This document shows positions 36,464 to 43,853 of a DNA stretch of 43,853 nt, piece after piece (the first letter of the stretch is position 1; each line of letters starts with the position of its first letter). Position numbers and translations under genes: made by a program. This DNA comes from Isosphaeraceae bacterium (GTDB taxonomy: Bacteria; Planctomycetota; Planctomycetia; Isosphaerales; Isosphaeraceae): positions 1 through 43,853 of the forward strand of contig JANXSX010000040.1 in the NCBI GenBank assembly GCA_025356475.1, read 5' to 3'. The notes under the pieces were generated by a model. The model ran no database searches. It saw only the letters and a list, made by a program, of their open reading frames with translations, and was not told the DNA's origin.

Positions 36464-37270
36464 ATGAGTCGAGACCTTGCAAAAATCCTGGCCGGTTGGG
36501 AGCACGACCCTGATGAATTCCAGGTTCGCCTCGTCGCAGGCGACGATGGTCGCGAAAAGATCCAAATGCGAATCGACTTAGGGCTCTTACAGATGGAGCT
36601 TGAGGGTCGGCCCGACGGCACAAAACCACATGGCTTCGATACCTTGCTTGAGTATCACATAGCGCGTGCTAAGATCGCCCGCCCCACCGATTCCGAGGAG
36701 CCGTACACCCTCGACGCGAAAGCGTGTACCGGCCTGATGAACGAAGGCGTCCAGTTCTATCACCGGTATTTGGCGTCGTTTCATCTCCAGCGCTACGACT
36801 TGGTGGCTCGCGATACCTCGCGCAACTTGCGACTGTTCGCATTTGTGGTTGAGCATGCCGCTCGCCAGCGAGACAAGGTCCAGTTCGACCAGTACCGGCC
36901 TTATGTAACGATGATGCACTCTCGTGCGACGGGTCTTCAGGCGCTCTCGAAGAACGACCACGTGGGGGCCATCGAGCATATCGACGAGGGGATCGTCGGT
37001 ATCCGGAAGTTCCTTGAGGATTACGACCAGTCGGAGAACGAGGCGGAGTGCATGGAACTCGGGTTCTTGCTCCGGTGGCGTCGGGAGCTGGATCGCGATC
37101 GACCGATCGGTCCCGTTGAGCGTTTGGAGCAGCAACTTGGGGTGGCCGTGGCACTTGAGGAATACGAAGAAGCGGCGAGGCTCCGTGATCAGCTTCAACG
37201 TCTCAAGGGCGACGAGACCGTGAACGCCGGGCCTGAAGGAATTGGGGCACAACCCGTTGATCTGCCTTGA
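36464..37270 (+). CDS. UVR (UvrB/UvrC) motif-containing protein
   Basis: A 268-residue helical protein. The C-terminal 40 residues form a UVR motif, VERLEQQLGVAVALEEYEEA followed by ARLRDQLQRL, which mediates protein-protein contacts in UvrB, UvrC, ClpC and McsA. The N-terminal part (LAKILAGWEHDPDEFQVRLV) and the central helical repeats, with tetratricopeptide-like periodicity, have no named family that I recognise. It is cytoplasmic, with no signal peptide. ATG 36464 follows GAGGGAG at about 12 bases. The gap 36186-36463 contains no supportable gene. The 6S-like promoter starts inside its stop codon region. Confidence 0.78.
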   Translation: MSRDLAKILAGWEHDPDEFQVRLVAGDDGREKIQMRIDLGLLQMELEGRPDGTKPHGFDTLLEYHIARAKIARPTDSEEPYTLDAKACTGLMNEGVQFYHRYLASFHLQRYDLVARDTSRNLRLFAFVVEHAARQRDKVQFDQYRPYVTMMHSRATGLQALSKNDHVGAIEHIDEGIVGIRKFLEDYDQSENEAECMELGFLLRWRRELDRDRPIGPVERLEQQLGVAVALEEYEEAARLRDQLQRLKGDETVNAGPEGIGAQPVDLP

Positions 37271-37295
37271 TTGATGACCGATTTCGGGCTAGACT
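37267..37295 (+). promoter_or_regulatory. Sigma-70-type promoter of the 6S RNA candidate
   Basis: TTGATT (37267-37272) and TAGACT (37290-37295) are separated by exactly 17 bases, each matching 4/6 of the consensus. The -35 element overlaps the end of the UVR-protein gene. The predicted start at about 37303 coincides with the 5' strand of the closing stem of the RNA described below. Confidence 0.6.
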
Positions 37296-37302
37296 TACCC
37301 CT

Positions 37303-37484
37303 GTTCCATCTCGGTGGGATAAGTCTCTGCCATGTTCGCGACAGGCGTTCTTTTGGCGAACCAATGAGCACCCGTTGGGGGCCTATTTCACGGCCGTTCG
37401 GCATGTCCGTTCTGGTCTATGGCTCCCACCTATTAATTGCGGGTTCTCAAAAGCGCTTCAGACGGCATTGCGGTGGAGGTTTTT
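37303..37484 (+). ncRNA. ssrS: Candidate 6S RNA upstream of 5-formyltetrahydrofolate cyclo-ligase
   Basis: About 182 bases between a promoter and a TTTTT run (37480-37484), close to the usual 6S length. By hand it folds as 6S RNA does. A closing stem joins 37304-37316 to 37466-37478 with 12 of 13 pairs, including G-U. An internal bubble carries a side hairpin, GTTCGC with GCGAAC. A long distal stem starts with GAGCACCCGT against GCGGGTTCTC (9 of 10 pairs), then TGGGGGCC against GGCTCCCA (8 pairs). The position just before the fau/ygfA gene is the classical synteny of ssrS. 6S RNA binds the housekeeping RNA polymerase as a promoter mimic and represses transcription in stationary phase. This is a candidate because no covariance search was possible. 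Confidence 0.72.
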
Positions 37485-37536
37485 ACTTCGGCCCTCGCCC
37501 TTCTCGGACTTGTCCGGGACGGACGAGGGCCGAAGT
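37485..37536 (+). terminator. Nested hairpin between the 6S candidate and fau
   Basis: ACTTCGGCCCTCG (37485-37497) and CGAGGGCCGAAGT (37524-37536) form a perfect 13-bp stem. The 26-base interior can form a second short stem (TCTCGGAC with GTCCGGGA). It is followed by CTTTG, so the U-tract is weak. It may terminate or protect the 6S candidate, or modulate fau, whose ATG is 22 bases downstream. Confidence 0.6.
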
Positions 37537-37557
37537 CTTTGATGGAGTCGGGCTCCG

Positions 37558-38124
37558 ATGACAAAACGAGCCCTTCGCAGACAGGTCATCGCCCAAATCC
37601 TCACGATGCAGCCCGTCATTCGATCGGCCCAAGAAGCGGCATTGGTGGCCCTCCTTCCCCAACTCCCTGGGTTTGCCAACTCACGTGTAATCCTGCTTTA
37701 CGCGTCGCATTTCCCCGAGGAAATCGACACCAAGCCGATCATCGACCTCGCTATCTCGCAAGGTAAATTCGTCGTCTTGCCTCGGATCGATCTGACGACC
37801 AGGCGACTTGTCCTTCACCTCGGTGGGGAAACGACCCCAGGGGTGTTGGAGATCCCCGAGCCGTTGGCGACGAATCCGGTCATTGTTCCCAGGCTGATCG
37901 AGTGGGCGTTGGTTCCTGGGGTCGCGTTTGACCGCGCTGGGAACCGACTCGGCCGAGGCGGTGGCTACTATGACAAGCTGCTCCCCGAGCTTCGGGCCGA
38001 GTGCCCGCGCTGGTCCTTGATCCTCGAGCCGCAATGGGTCGAGGCCGTTCCGGTTGAGGCGCATGACATCCGGGTTCATGGGGTGGCGAGCCCCTCTCAA
38101 ATCGTGGAAATCGACCCACGATGA
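37558..38124 (+). CDS. fau: 5-formyltetrahydrofolate cyclo-ligase
   Basis: A 188-residue enzyme converting 5-formyl-THF to 5,10-methenyl-THF with ATP in one-carbon metabolism. It has the N-terminal KRALRRQVIAQI helix, the ILLYASHFPEEIDTKPIIDL segment, the substrate-binding VLPRIDLTTRRLVL strand and the family signature GVAFDRAGNRLGRGGGYYDK. GGAG lies upstream of ATG 37558. Its location after the 6S-like RNA repeats the ssrS-ygfA arrangement of proteobacteria. Confidence 0.92.
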   Translation: MTKRALRRQVIAQILTMQPVIRSAQEAALVALLPQLPGFANSRVILLYASHFPEEIDTKPIIDLAISQGKFVVLPRIDLTTRRLVLHLGGETTPGVLEIPEPLATNPVIVPRLIEWALVPGVAFDRAGNRLGRGGGYYDKLLPELRAECPRWSLILEPQWVEAVPVEAHDIRVHGVASPSQIVEIDPR

Positions 38125-38262
38125 CCACGTGCTGATCCTTGTATTCCGTCGAGCGGTCTGCCGTCTTCCCGGTGGGCTTGGGATCTGCGATAGTTCAATT
38201 GCGACTCACCGTGTCGATACACCCCTCGAGATCAGTTCCGCCTCTCTCTGGGAGTCCCATTG

Positions 38263-39142
38263 ATGCTTCAGAATGGATCATTCCTTGCGGTTCTGCTTCT
38301 GGCCACATCCCTGTTCGCCCAGAGATGTCACCGAGCCCGATGCCACGATTGAGTTGACAGGCTCCGCAGCCCAAAACGCCGATCAGGTTGTCAAGCAGTT
38401 CAGGAGCCTTGACTTTCTCGTCCGGCTCATCCGGAATCCGGATCTCTTGAAGGTCGAAGCATTCAGCGTCCGACCACCGCCCAGGATCGCTGATGATCTC
38501 AGGGAGGCGATTGGGACGAAGATCATCGAGTCGGCAGAGGGGCGCAAAGTTGTGGCCATCACCATCAATGGATTCGACCAGAAGGGTCGATCTATCATCG
38601 CCAACGCTTTGCTCCACACGTTTATCTCGAAGGGTGAGCTCGAGACGGCCAAGCAACAGCTCTCGATATTGGTGCAATCCGATCAGGCATTGCAAAAGGA
38701 TGTCGAGGAACGAATCAAAGACATCAAAGGGGGGAGGGCGGCGGTCGATTTTGATGAGTCCACTCGCCAGTTGATCATTCACGATGTGGTGGCCAAGCTG
38801 CGTGAGATTGAACTCGCCAAGATCGAATTCGAGTATCGGCTGGAACGTGCCATCGTGCTGGGTCCTGGAGGCAGGGCTGAGCCCCTTAAGGAGCAGCTTG
38901 AAATCCTTGCTCGACAGCACAAGCACCTGGCTCGCGAGCAGATCTCACTGACCGAGTCGCCAAGTGCGAAAACCGTTCTGAAACAGCAATTCAACTCAGA
39001 AACACTTTCCGCAGTGCAGCGGGAACAAATTCAACTCCAGAGCCGAATTCGTCTGGCGGAGATTCACGTGAAGCAGCTCATTAAGAGCGATTCGAACACA
39101 GAGTTCAAGGTCCTCAGCCGACCTGCCGCCCCAGTCGAGTGA
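38263..39142 (+). CDS. Secreted Wzz/GumC-like coiled-coil protein, frameshifted after the signal peptide
   Basis: A frame starting at ATG 38263, with GGGAG 8 bases upstream, gives a signal peptide MLQNGSFLAVLLLATSLFAQ. The main frame, one base on, gives DVTEPDATIELTGSAAQNAD and runs about 280 residues to 39142. A single extra base near 38318-38325 (CAGAGATG) reconciles them. The mature part has the chain-length-determinant pattern of paired AITINGFDQKGRSIIANALL (ANAL helix) after a short beta stretch, then a long coiled coil (LVQSDQALQKDVEERIKDIK and later helices). No TM anchor or kinase domain is seen. It may regulate polysaccharide export. Without the shift correction translation from 38273 lacks a signal peptide. 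Confidence 0.65.
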
Positions 39143-39170
39143 TCCCCTACCCGAAGCGATGGAGCGACCG

Positions 39171-39710
39171 ATGTCTCGACTGAGCATAGCTTTGTTCGTT
39201 GTCGGAGTGTTTGGCGTGGTGATCCCCGATCGGGCGAGTGCCCAGGGTTCCGCCGGGGTACAGGTGACGCCGGGCTACGCATTTGATGGCGTGATTCTGA
39301 ACACCGTCCCGGTCGTGACCCATGATCGCCGCTACGTTCGGATCGGGGTGAACCCCAACTTCCAGACGATCGAGGGCTTCCAAAACTTCCCAGGCTCGAC
39401 GGCGGTTGTGGGGGGTGGCGGAGGCGGCGGGGGTCTTCCCGGAGGAGGAGGTGCCGGTGGTGGGGGAATGCGGTCGGTCCCTGGTGGAGTCGGATTTGCC
39501 GGGATGAATGGGCCGGTGGCTGCCCCAACCCCGTTCTATGATCGACCCTTGGCCTCGCTCGCTTCCCCGTTCTATGACCCTGCCCTTCTGCAACCCGAGG
39601 TTGCTGGCACCGCACGATCGAGCAAGCTCCAGACGCTCAAGGCCAAGCGGCGCAAGGGCTTGATCAGCAGGTCGGCGACGGTATCAATCCCCATTCAATC
39701 GAAGAAATAA
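39171..39710 (+). CDS. Secreted glycine-rich protein of unknown function
   Basis: A 179-residue exported protein with signal peptide SRLSIALFVVGVFGVVIPDR, cleaved near ASA. The segment VVTHDRRYVRIGVNPNFQTI resembles the last strand of secretin-type beta domains seen in planctomycetes. It is followed by a poly-glycine run (about residues 83-100) and a basic C-terminus (KLQTLKAKRRKG). The start at ATG 39171 follows GGAG; ATG 39159 is an alternative. It lies 28 bp after the Wzz-like gene. Function is unknown. Confidence 0.75.
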   Translation: MSRLSIALFVVGVFGVVIPDRASAQGSAGVQVTPGYAFDGVILNTVPVVTHDRRYVRIGVNPNFQTIEGFQNFPGSTAVVGGGGGGGGLPGGGGAGGGGMRSVPGGVGFAGMNGPVAAPTPFYDRPLASLASPFYDPALLQPEVAGTARSSKLQTLKAKRRKGLISRSATVSIPIQSKK

Positions 39711-39786
39711 TGTCGTGGCGACGGAGAATCTCACGAATATTGTAAAGGATTGTCAACTCTCCATAGTTCAACGTGAGTCCTTGGTA

Positions 39787-40341
39787 ATGCGAAAGCCCGT
39801 CCGTTGGCAGGTTCCGCTAGAAAGCCTCGACGCCCGGTTGGCTCCCTCGTCGGCGTTGGCAGCGATGCCCGCCGCCGAGGTCTCAGCGCTGGCACGTCAG
39901 TCCTTTGAGGGGCAGTCGCGTCTCAAGGGAGTCATCTCGGGGCACTTCCAGAGTAACGGTGCTTCGGCGGCCGACGCCCCAGACAAGTACACCCTCAGCC
40001 ATGCGTCAGGTTCCATCCAGTACAAGGACAGTCACCTGGGTCTGACGCGGTCCACCCATCTCAAAGGGGCCGTCTACGGCACAGGATTCTCGTTCAAGGG
40101 GCACTCGGTCGGCTCGATCGTTCTGAGATCGGCGGCCGGGAAGGTTACACTCGACCTGACAGGCCCGGAACAAGCTGGATTCCAACCGCCGGCGTCCCAA
40201 TTCCACTATGTGATTCGCAAGGGGTCAGGGACTGGATCACTGGCCGACGCTAGCGGTTCGGGAACCGTCAAGCTGGAGCTTCTGACCACATCGAAGCCGG
40301 ATAGCCTGGCTTCAGGCCGTTTTACGTTCCGATTCGTCTGA
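39787..40341 (+). CDS. Exported protein with planctomycete LESLxxRLAPS N-terminal motif
   Basis: A 184-residue protein from ATG 39787: RKPVRWQVPLESLDARLAPS. This 'LExLExRLAPS' motif heads many planctomycete surface proteins and probably acts in export or anchoring. The rest is beta-rich, with SFEGQSRLKGVISGHFQSNG and a repetitive G-x-G-T-V-K-L-E-L ending at RFTFRFV. An earlier ATG at 39715 would add an unconserved 24-residue leader. No enzymatic motif is seen. Confidence 0.7.
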   Translation: MRKPVRWQVPLESLDARLAPSSALAAMPAAEVSALARQSFEGQSRLKGVISGHFQSNGASAADAPDKYTLSHASGSIQYKDSHLGLTRSTHLKGAVYGTGFSFKGHSVGSIVLRSAAGKVTLDLTGPEQAGFQPPASQFHYVIRKGSGTGSLADASGSGTVKLELLTTSKPDSLASGRFTFRFV

Positions 40342-40449
40342 TCAACGCTCTCTCACGAGTGTCGGCTCGCGACCTGGGCGAGCGACCTCCGCTTTGTGGG
40401 AATTGACGGTACAATGGCGGCGACTGCTTTTCTCAGGAGCTCCGTCGCC

Positions 40450-42348
40450 GTGGGCATCATTCGTCAGCTTTCCGCGTCCGTTATCAACCAGATCGCCGCA
40501 GGCGAGGTCGTGGAACGACCGTCGAGCGTGGTCAAGGAACTGCTCGAAAACGCCATTGATGCTGGGGCAACCCGGGTCGATGTCTCGGTCGAACGGGGTG
40601 GAAAAGACCTCGTCCGGGTCGCCGATGACGGCAAGGGGATGTCGGTCGACGACCTCCCGCTGGCGTTCACTCCGCACGCGACCAGCAAACTTGCCGAGGC
40701 GGATGACCTGTTCCGGATCGCCACCTTGGGCTTTCGAGGTGAGGCGCTGGCGGCCATCGCTGAGATCTCGCGGACCCGCTGCCAGTCGCGGTCGGCCAAC
40801 TCGCCGACGGGAGCAGAGATCACGATTGAAGGGGGCGTCGCTGGTGAAGTTAAGGATTGCGGGTGTCCCCAAGGGACCGTGATCGAAGTCCGGAACCTCT
40901 TCTTTAATACGCCTGTTCGGCGTACCTACCTCAAGAGCGACTCGACCGAGGCTGGGCACGTCATTGAGGTGTTCACCCGGATCGCACTAGCCCATCCGAC
41001 CGTCCACCTCACGTTTCGGTCCGGGGGTAAGACCGTCTATGACCTGCCTGGGGTGACTGGCACCAAAGAGCGGGTCGCAGCCTTCTTTGGCCGTGAAGTG
41101 GCCGACTCCCTGCTCTGGGTCGAGAGCGAAATCGAGGAGATCCACCTCTGGGGTTACGTCGCCCACCCTGCCCAGAGTCGCTCGACTTCCAAAGCCCAAT
41201 ACCTCTTCGTGGGAGGGCGATACGTCCGCGATCGGTCGCTGGGCCATGCCCTTACCGAGGCGTTTCGAGGGCTCTTGATGGTGGGCAGGCAGCCCGTCGC
41301 CTTCATCCACCTGGAGATTCCGCCCGATCAGGTCGATGTGAACGTCCACCCGACCAAGGTCGAGGTCCGGTTCCGCGACGCCCAGCGCATCTATAGCCAA
41401 TTGCTGGCCACGGTCCGGCAAACCTTCCTGCAAAGTGACCTGCACAGTCGGTTACAATCGCCCGCAGTGCCCGAAGTTGTGCCGACGTCCCCTGCCTCGG
41501 CTGGGGGACCTGCTCCTCAGTTTCAGCTCTCGGTGCCTGAGATTCCCGACCGCCAGGCGGTCGCCAGTTGGTTCCAGCCGAGTAAGCCATTCCAGACCTA
41601 CCCGAACCCAGGGTACGCGGGAGGTCCGTCGCTCATCGAGCCCAAGGTTCCCGAATGGGCCAAGTCGCTTCCGCCGGTTCCGACCCCCCGACCTGCCGAT
41701 GATTTTGACGAGTTTGCGTCTGTTTCGGTCAGTCCTCCCGTTACGCCGGAACCCTCTCCATCAAGTCCATTTCGGCTCCCTTCGCGGGCGATCCAGGTCC
41801 ATGACAGCTACCTGGTCGCTGAGACGAACGAGGGGATGGTCGTCATCGACCAGCATGCCCTCCACGAGCGGATCCTGTTTGAAGAGCTTCGCCAGCGGCT
41901 CCAAACCGGAGGCGTCGAGTCCCAGCGTCTCCTGGTTCCCGAGCCGGTCGACCTGACTCCCGCTGAGGCCAATGAAATCGTCGAGCATAAGGAGGTCCTG
42001 GCCAAACTTGGCCTGGAGGTCGAGCCGTTCGGCGGCGGTACGGTCCTGGTCACGAGTCTCCCGGCGATGCTCAAAAGCGTGACCCCCGAGGGACTCGTCC
42101 GCGACCTGGCCGACCACTTCCGTTCGAAGCCGATCCCCCCAACTCCCGACCTGATCCTACAGGACGTGTTGGCAATGATCGCGTGCAAGGCCGCGATCAA
42201 AGCTGGCCAGCGACTTAGCCCCGATGAGATCACCGCCCTGCTCGACCGCCGCCACCTCGTGAATGACGCCCACCACTGTCCTCACGGTCGCCCGACCGCG
42301 TTGGTCTTCTCGAAAGCCGAGTTAGAGAAGCAGTTTGGGCGAATTTAG
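40450..42348 (+). CDS. mutL: DNA mismatch repair protein MutL
   Basis: A 632-residue GHKL ATPase. N-terminal motifs are INQIAAGEVVERPSSVVKEL (with the catalytic Glu), VADDGKGM and ATLGFRGEALAAIAEI. The linker (about 330-440) is Pro/Ser-rich. The C-terminal domain has the endonuclease metal site DQHALHERILFEE (DQHAx2Ex4E), the ACKAAI and CPHGRP elements, so it is an endonuclease-proficient MutL rather than an E. coli-type one. GTG 40450 matches the family N-terminus; ATG 40414 or 40396 would add unconserved residues. AGGAG lies 11 bases upstream of GTG. No mutS is in the window. Confidence 0.95.
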   Translation: MGIIRQLSASVINQIAAGEVVERPSSVVKELLENAIDAGATRVDVSVERGGKDLVRVADDGKGMSVDDLPLAFTPHATSKLAEADDLFRIATLGFRGEALAAIAEISRTRCQSRSANSPTGAEITIEGGVAGEVKDCGCPQGTVIEVRNLFFNTPVRRTYLKSDSTEAGHVIEVFTRIALAHPTVHLTFRSGGKTVYDLPGVTGTKERVAAFFGREVADSLLWVESEIEEIHLWGYVAHPAQSRSTSKAQYLFVGGRYVRDRSLGHALTEAFRGLLMVGRQPVAFIHLEIPPDQVDVNVHPTKVEVRFRDAQRIYSQLLATVRQTFLQSDLHSRLQSPAVPEVVPTSPASAGGPAPQFQLSVPEIPDRQAVASWFQPSKPFQTYPNPGYAGGPSLIEPKVPEWAKSLPPVPTPRPADDFDEFASVSVSPPVTPEPSPSSPFRLPSRAIQVHDSYLVAETNEGMVVIDQHALHERILFEELRQRLQTGGVESQRLLVPEPVDLTPAEANEIVEHKEVLAKLGLEVEPFGGGTVLVTSLPAMLKSVTPEGLVRDLADHFRSKPIPPTPDLILQDVLAMIACKAAIKAGQRLSPDEITALLDRRHLVNDAHHCPHGRPTALVFSKAELEKQFGRI

Positions 42349-42383
42349 AGCCACTCACAGTGAGCAGCTCATCTCCTCATATG

Positions 42384-43450
42384 TTATTGAGGCTTGGTGG
42401 GATCGCTTTTCGCCTCTTGGCCCGGGACTTTGACATCATACGCCACGATCTCGCCAGGCTTGAGACCTTGGGTGATCTCAACCTCCTTGCTGTTGCGAGA
42501 CCCGAGGGTTACCTCCCTCGCCTCGGGCGAAGTCGAGGCTCGTCCTGATCCTACTTTACCAGAGTTGAATAGACTTTGATCCGTTCTTGGGAGAAGACTC
42601 CAGGATTAGGCAAGGGAGCAACTTTGGTTATGACCCCCGTAAAGCTCTCGTTTGGAAACGCATCGACCGTGATTTGAGCTTTTGATTCGACAACAACCTG
42701 GTCGACCAGAGCCTCGCGAACCTTCGTGTTCACGACCATAGGCTTGGTGAGGTCGACCACGCGAAGGATCAACTGACGCTGCCGGACGGTCGCACCCTCC
42801 TCGGTCATTGCCCGTGGATCAAGAACGGATATACCCCCCATGCCCCCAACGGGGACCCTATTCTCATACTTCGCGTAGAGAATCATCCCATCGGCAGGTG
42901 CTTGGATTTTACAGAGTTCGATTTGTTTGAGGTGTTTGGCGAGCCTATCCCTCTCGAGGCTCCAGGCTGCCTCTTTGTTGATCTCCACGTTCTTGGCAAG
43001 TTCAATGTCGACCGTGAGTTCTTTGGTCCGCTTGGAAATTGTGTACTTCTCGAACGTATTCTTCTTTGCCTGAGCGATTGCGAGGGCTTCGCTCTTAGTC
43101 GCGATCATCTCATCAGCGAGTTCTAGGCGATCTTCAAGATCGACTTGGGCAACGATCTCGGCGGCTGTCGTGGGAAGTTTCCCTTTGGGAGCGAGCAGAA
43201 GGTCGAGTTGCTCTCGGGCACGGATCGTCCGATCTCGTCGTGTCTTCGCTTTCTGGATCGCGGTCTCAGTTGTAGAAATCTCCGAGTTCAAGGTATGCAT
43301 ATCGGACTTTGCAATCCCCTGAGAGTACTCCACCATGGCGAGCTCGGCAATCTCTCGACCTAGTTTCGCCCGATTGTAGACCCCCTCGGCGGTCTGCGCG
43401 GCGATCTCTTGGTTCTTGGCGATATCGCGAAGAACGGATTTTGGCTTGAA
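42384..43450 (-). pseudogene. HlyD/MacA-type efflux adaptor, disrupted at both ends
   Basis: The minus-strand frame from about 43450 to the TAG at 42551-42553 encodes the middle of a membrane-fusion adaptor: a long coiled coil (DLEDRLELADEMIATKSEAL and neighbours), then the lipoyl-like CKIQAPADGMILYAKYENRV, and the beta-barrel part VNTKVREALVDQVVVESKAQ. After the stop, a second frame continues with REVTLGSRNSKEVEITQGLK followed by PGEIVAYDVKVPG and stops at 42384-42386. This is the normal C-terminal end, so there is a frame change near 42550-42560. The N-terminus is cut off by the insertion sequence near 43450. A pump partner is not visible. Confidence 0.75.
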
Positions 43451-43458
43451 AGATAGAG

Positions 43459-43511
43459 CTTGCGTCCTGCGAAATGAGGTTAGAACACGACCTCGCCACC
43501 CAGGACGCAAG
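43459..43511. repeat. Perfect 11-bp inverted repeat in the IS left end
   Basis: CTTGCGTCCTG (43459-43469) and CAGGACGCAAG (43501-43511) are exact inverted repeats with 31 bases between them, just before the transposase ATG. They may be a transposase-binding or transcription-blocking subterminal hairpin. Confidence 0.6.
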
Positions 43512-43512
43512 T

Positions 43513-43853
43513 ATGAGCACGGATGTACCCGTACCCACACCACTCGTTATATCGGTTCAATGCGCTCCCAAGAAAGCCCATTGTCCGACCTGCGGCAAAC
43601 TCGGACGACGGAAGCGAACCCTGCAACGAACCGTTCGCACCGTCTCCTACAAGGCCGTCGCTTTCCTGGAAATCACCTACGGCGAGTACCAAGCCCGCTG
43701 TGACTGCTCCACCACCTTCCGCACCACACCCGAGGGTGTCCTCCCCAAGGCCAAGTACGACAGCAAGGTCCGGGACTTGGTGCTCGAACGCATCCTCGAA
43801 GACGGCATGAGCATCGAACGGGTTCTCCAAACGCTCAAGCGGGAGTTCCTCCT
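43513..43853 (+). CDS. ISL3-family transposase, N-terminal part
   Basis: ATG 43513 opens a frame that is still open at the window end, giving at least 113 residues. The zinc-finger region of ISL3-type transposases is visible: APKKAHCPTCGKLGRRKRTL (CxxC), and YGEYQARCDC (CxC). It continues with a helical, DNA-binding-like part, YDSKVRDLVLERILEDGMSI followed by ERVLQTLKREF. The DDE catalytic region lies outside the window. The subfamily is uncertain. Confidence 0.75.
   Translation, partial: MSTDVPVPTPLVISVQCAPKKAHCPTCGKLGRRKRTLQRTVRTVSYKAVAFLEITYGEYQARCDCSTTFRTTPEGVLPKAKYDSKVRDLVLERILEDGMSIERVLQTLKREFL

Larger units (their letters stand above)
43451..43853 (+). mobile_element. Left end of an ISL3-type insertion sequence (cut by window)
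   Basis: From about 43451 the sequence changes from adaptor gene to an 11-bp inverted repeat and a transposase reading frame on the plus strand. The element interrupts the HlyD-like gene. The exact terminal repeat and target duplication cannot be determined because the right end lies outside the window. Confidence 0.7.

Noticed and set aside
35998-36621. Minus-strand open frame with a hydrophobic part and RREGTDFAIL-like sequence
   Set aside because: It reads through a perfect 22-bp terminator hairpin and the ends of two real genes, has no ribosome site and no family. A small decayed gene at 36190-36420 cannot be excluded.

Overview
The window looks like chromosomal DNA from a planctomycete, most likely of the Isosphaera/Singulisphaera group (family Isosphaeraceae). 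The evidence is a moderately high GC content and several lineage markers: a PEP-CTERM secreted protein, a protein opening with the 'QIDANRRNS..STGPRT' signature, a secreted protein with an LESLxxRLAPS N-terminal motif, a CxC/CxxC zinc-ribbon PrsW protease, a PmoA-family (DUF6807-like) secreted protein, and an F1Fo ATPase whose b and c subunits carry signal peptides. The genus is an inference; no rRNA is present.

Layout. 1-2650 is accessory and decayed: a partial conserved gene running off the left edge, opposing gene fragments, a 184-bp inverted-repeat-bounded element and an acyltransferase-3 pseudogene. 2651-7441 (minus) is a polysaccharide-type operon: hypoxanthine phosphoribosyltransferase, two GT4 glycosyltransferases and an asparagine-synthase-like amidotransferase. 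It is followed by a PEP-CTERM protein at 7574-8203. 8532-10182 (plus) is an ECF sigma factor / zinc-finger anti-sigma / secreted protein triad preceded by an operator-like palindrome, and it converges on a GT39-like membrane glycosyltransferase. 12.1-13.4 kb holds a LacD-type class I aldolase with its own promoter and terminator. 13.5-14.05 kb is a ParE/RelE-type toxin-antitoxin pair whose toxin frame has two TGA stops. 14.3-19.5 kb holds an unknown 768-aa protein, the PmoA-family protein and PrsW. 19.5-23.9 kb holds a GNAT protein, HldE, a single-domain response regulator and FolC, followed by three very small membrane proteins. 24.6-25.9 kb is a zinc-ribbon/nucleotidyltransferase pair with a frameshift in the second gene.

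26.4-34.4 kb is the complete minus-strand F1Fo ATP synthase operon, in transcription order atpI/Z-B-E-F-H-A-G-D-C. It begins after a TTGACA promoter and ends at a 13-bp hairpin. 35.0-42.3 kb carries a DUF4912 protein with a strong terminator, a UVR-motif protein, a very good candidate 6S RNA with its own promoter directly upstream of 5-formyltetrahydrofolate cyclo-ligase, a frameshifted secreted Wzz/GumC-like coiled-coil protein, two secreted proteins and MutL. The right edge is an efflux-type HlyD/MacA adaptor gene broken both by a C-terminal frame change and by an incoming zf-ISL3-type insertion sequence that runs off the window.

The observations most worth following are the 6S RNA candidate, the zinc-ribbon/nucleotidyltransferase pair, the unusual ATP synthase subunits (signal peptides on b and c, a His-rich loop in a, about 43 extra residues in alpha), the sigma/anti-sigma triad with its palindrome, and the clustered gene decay at both edges.
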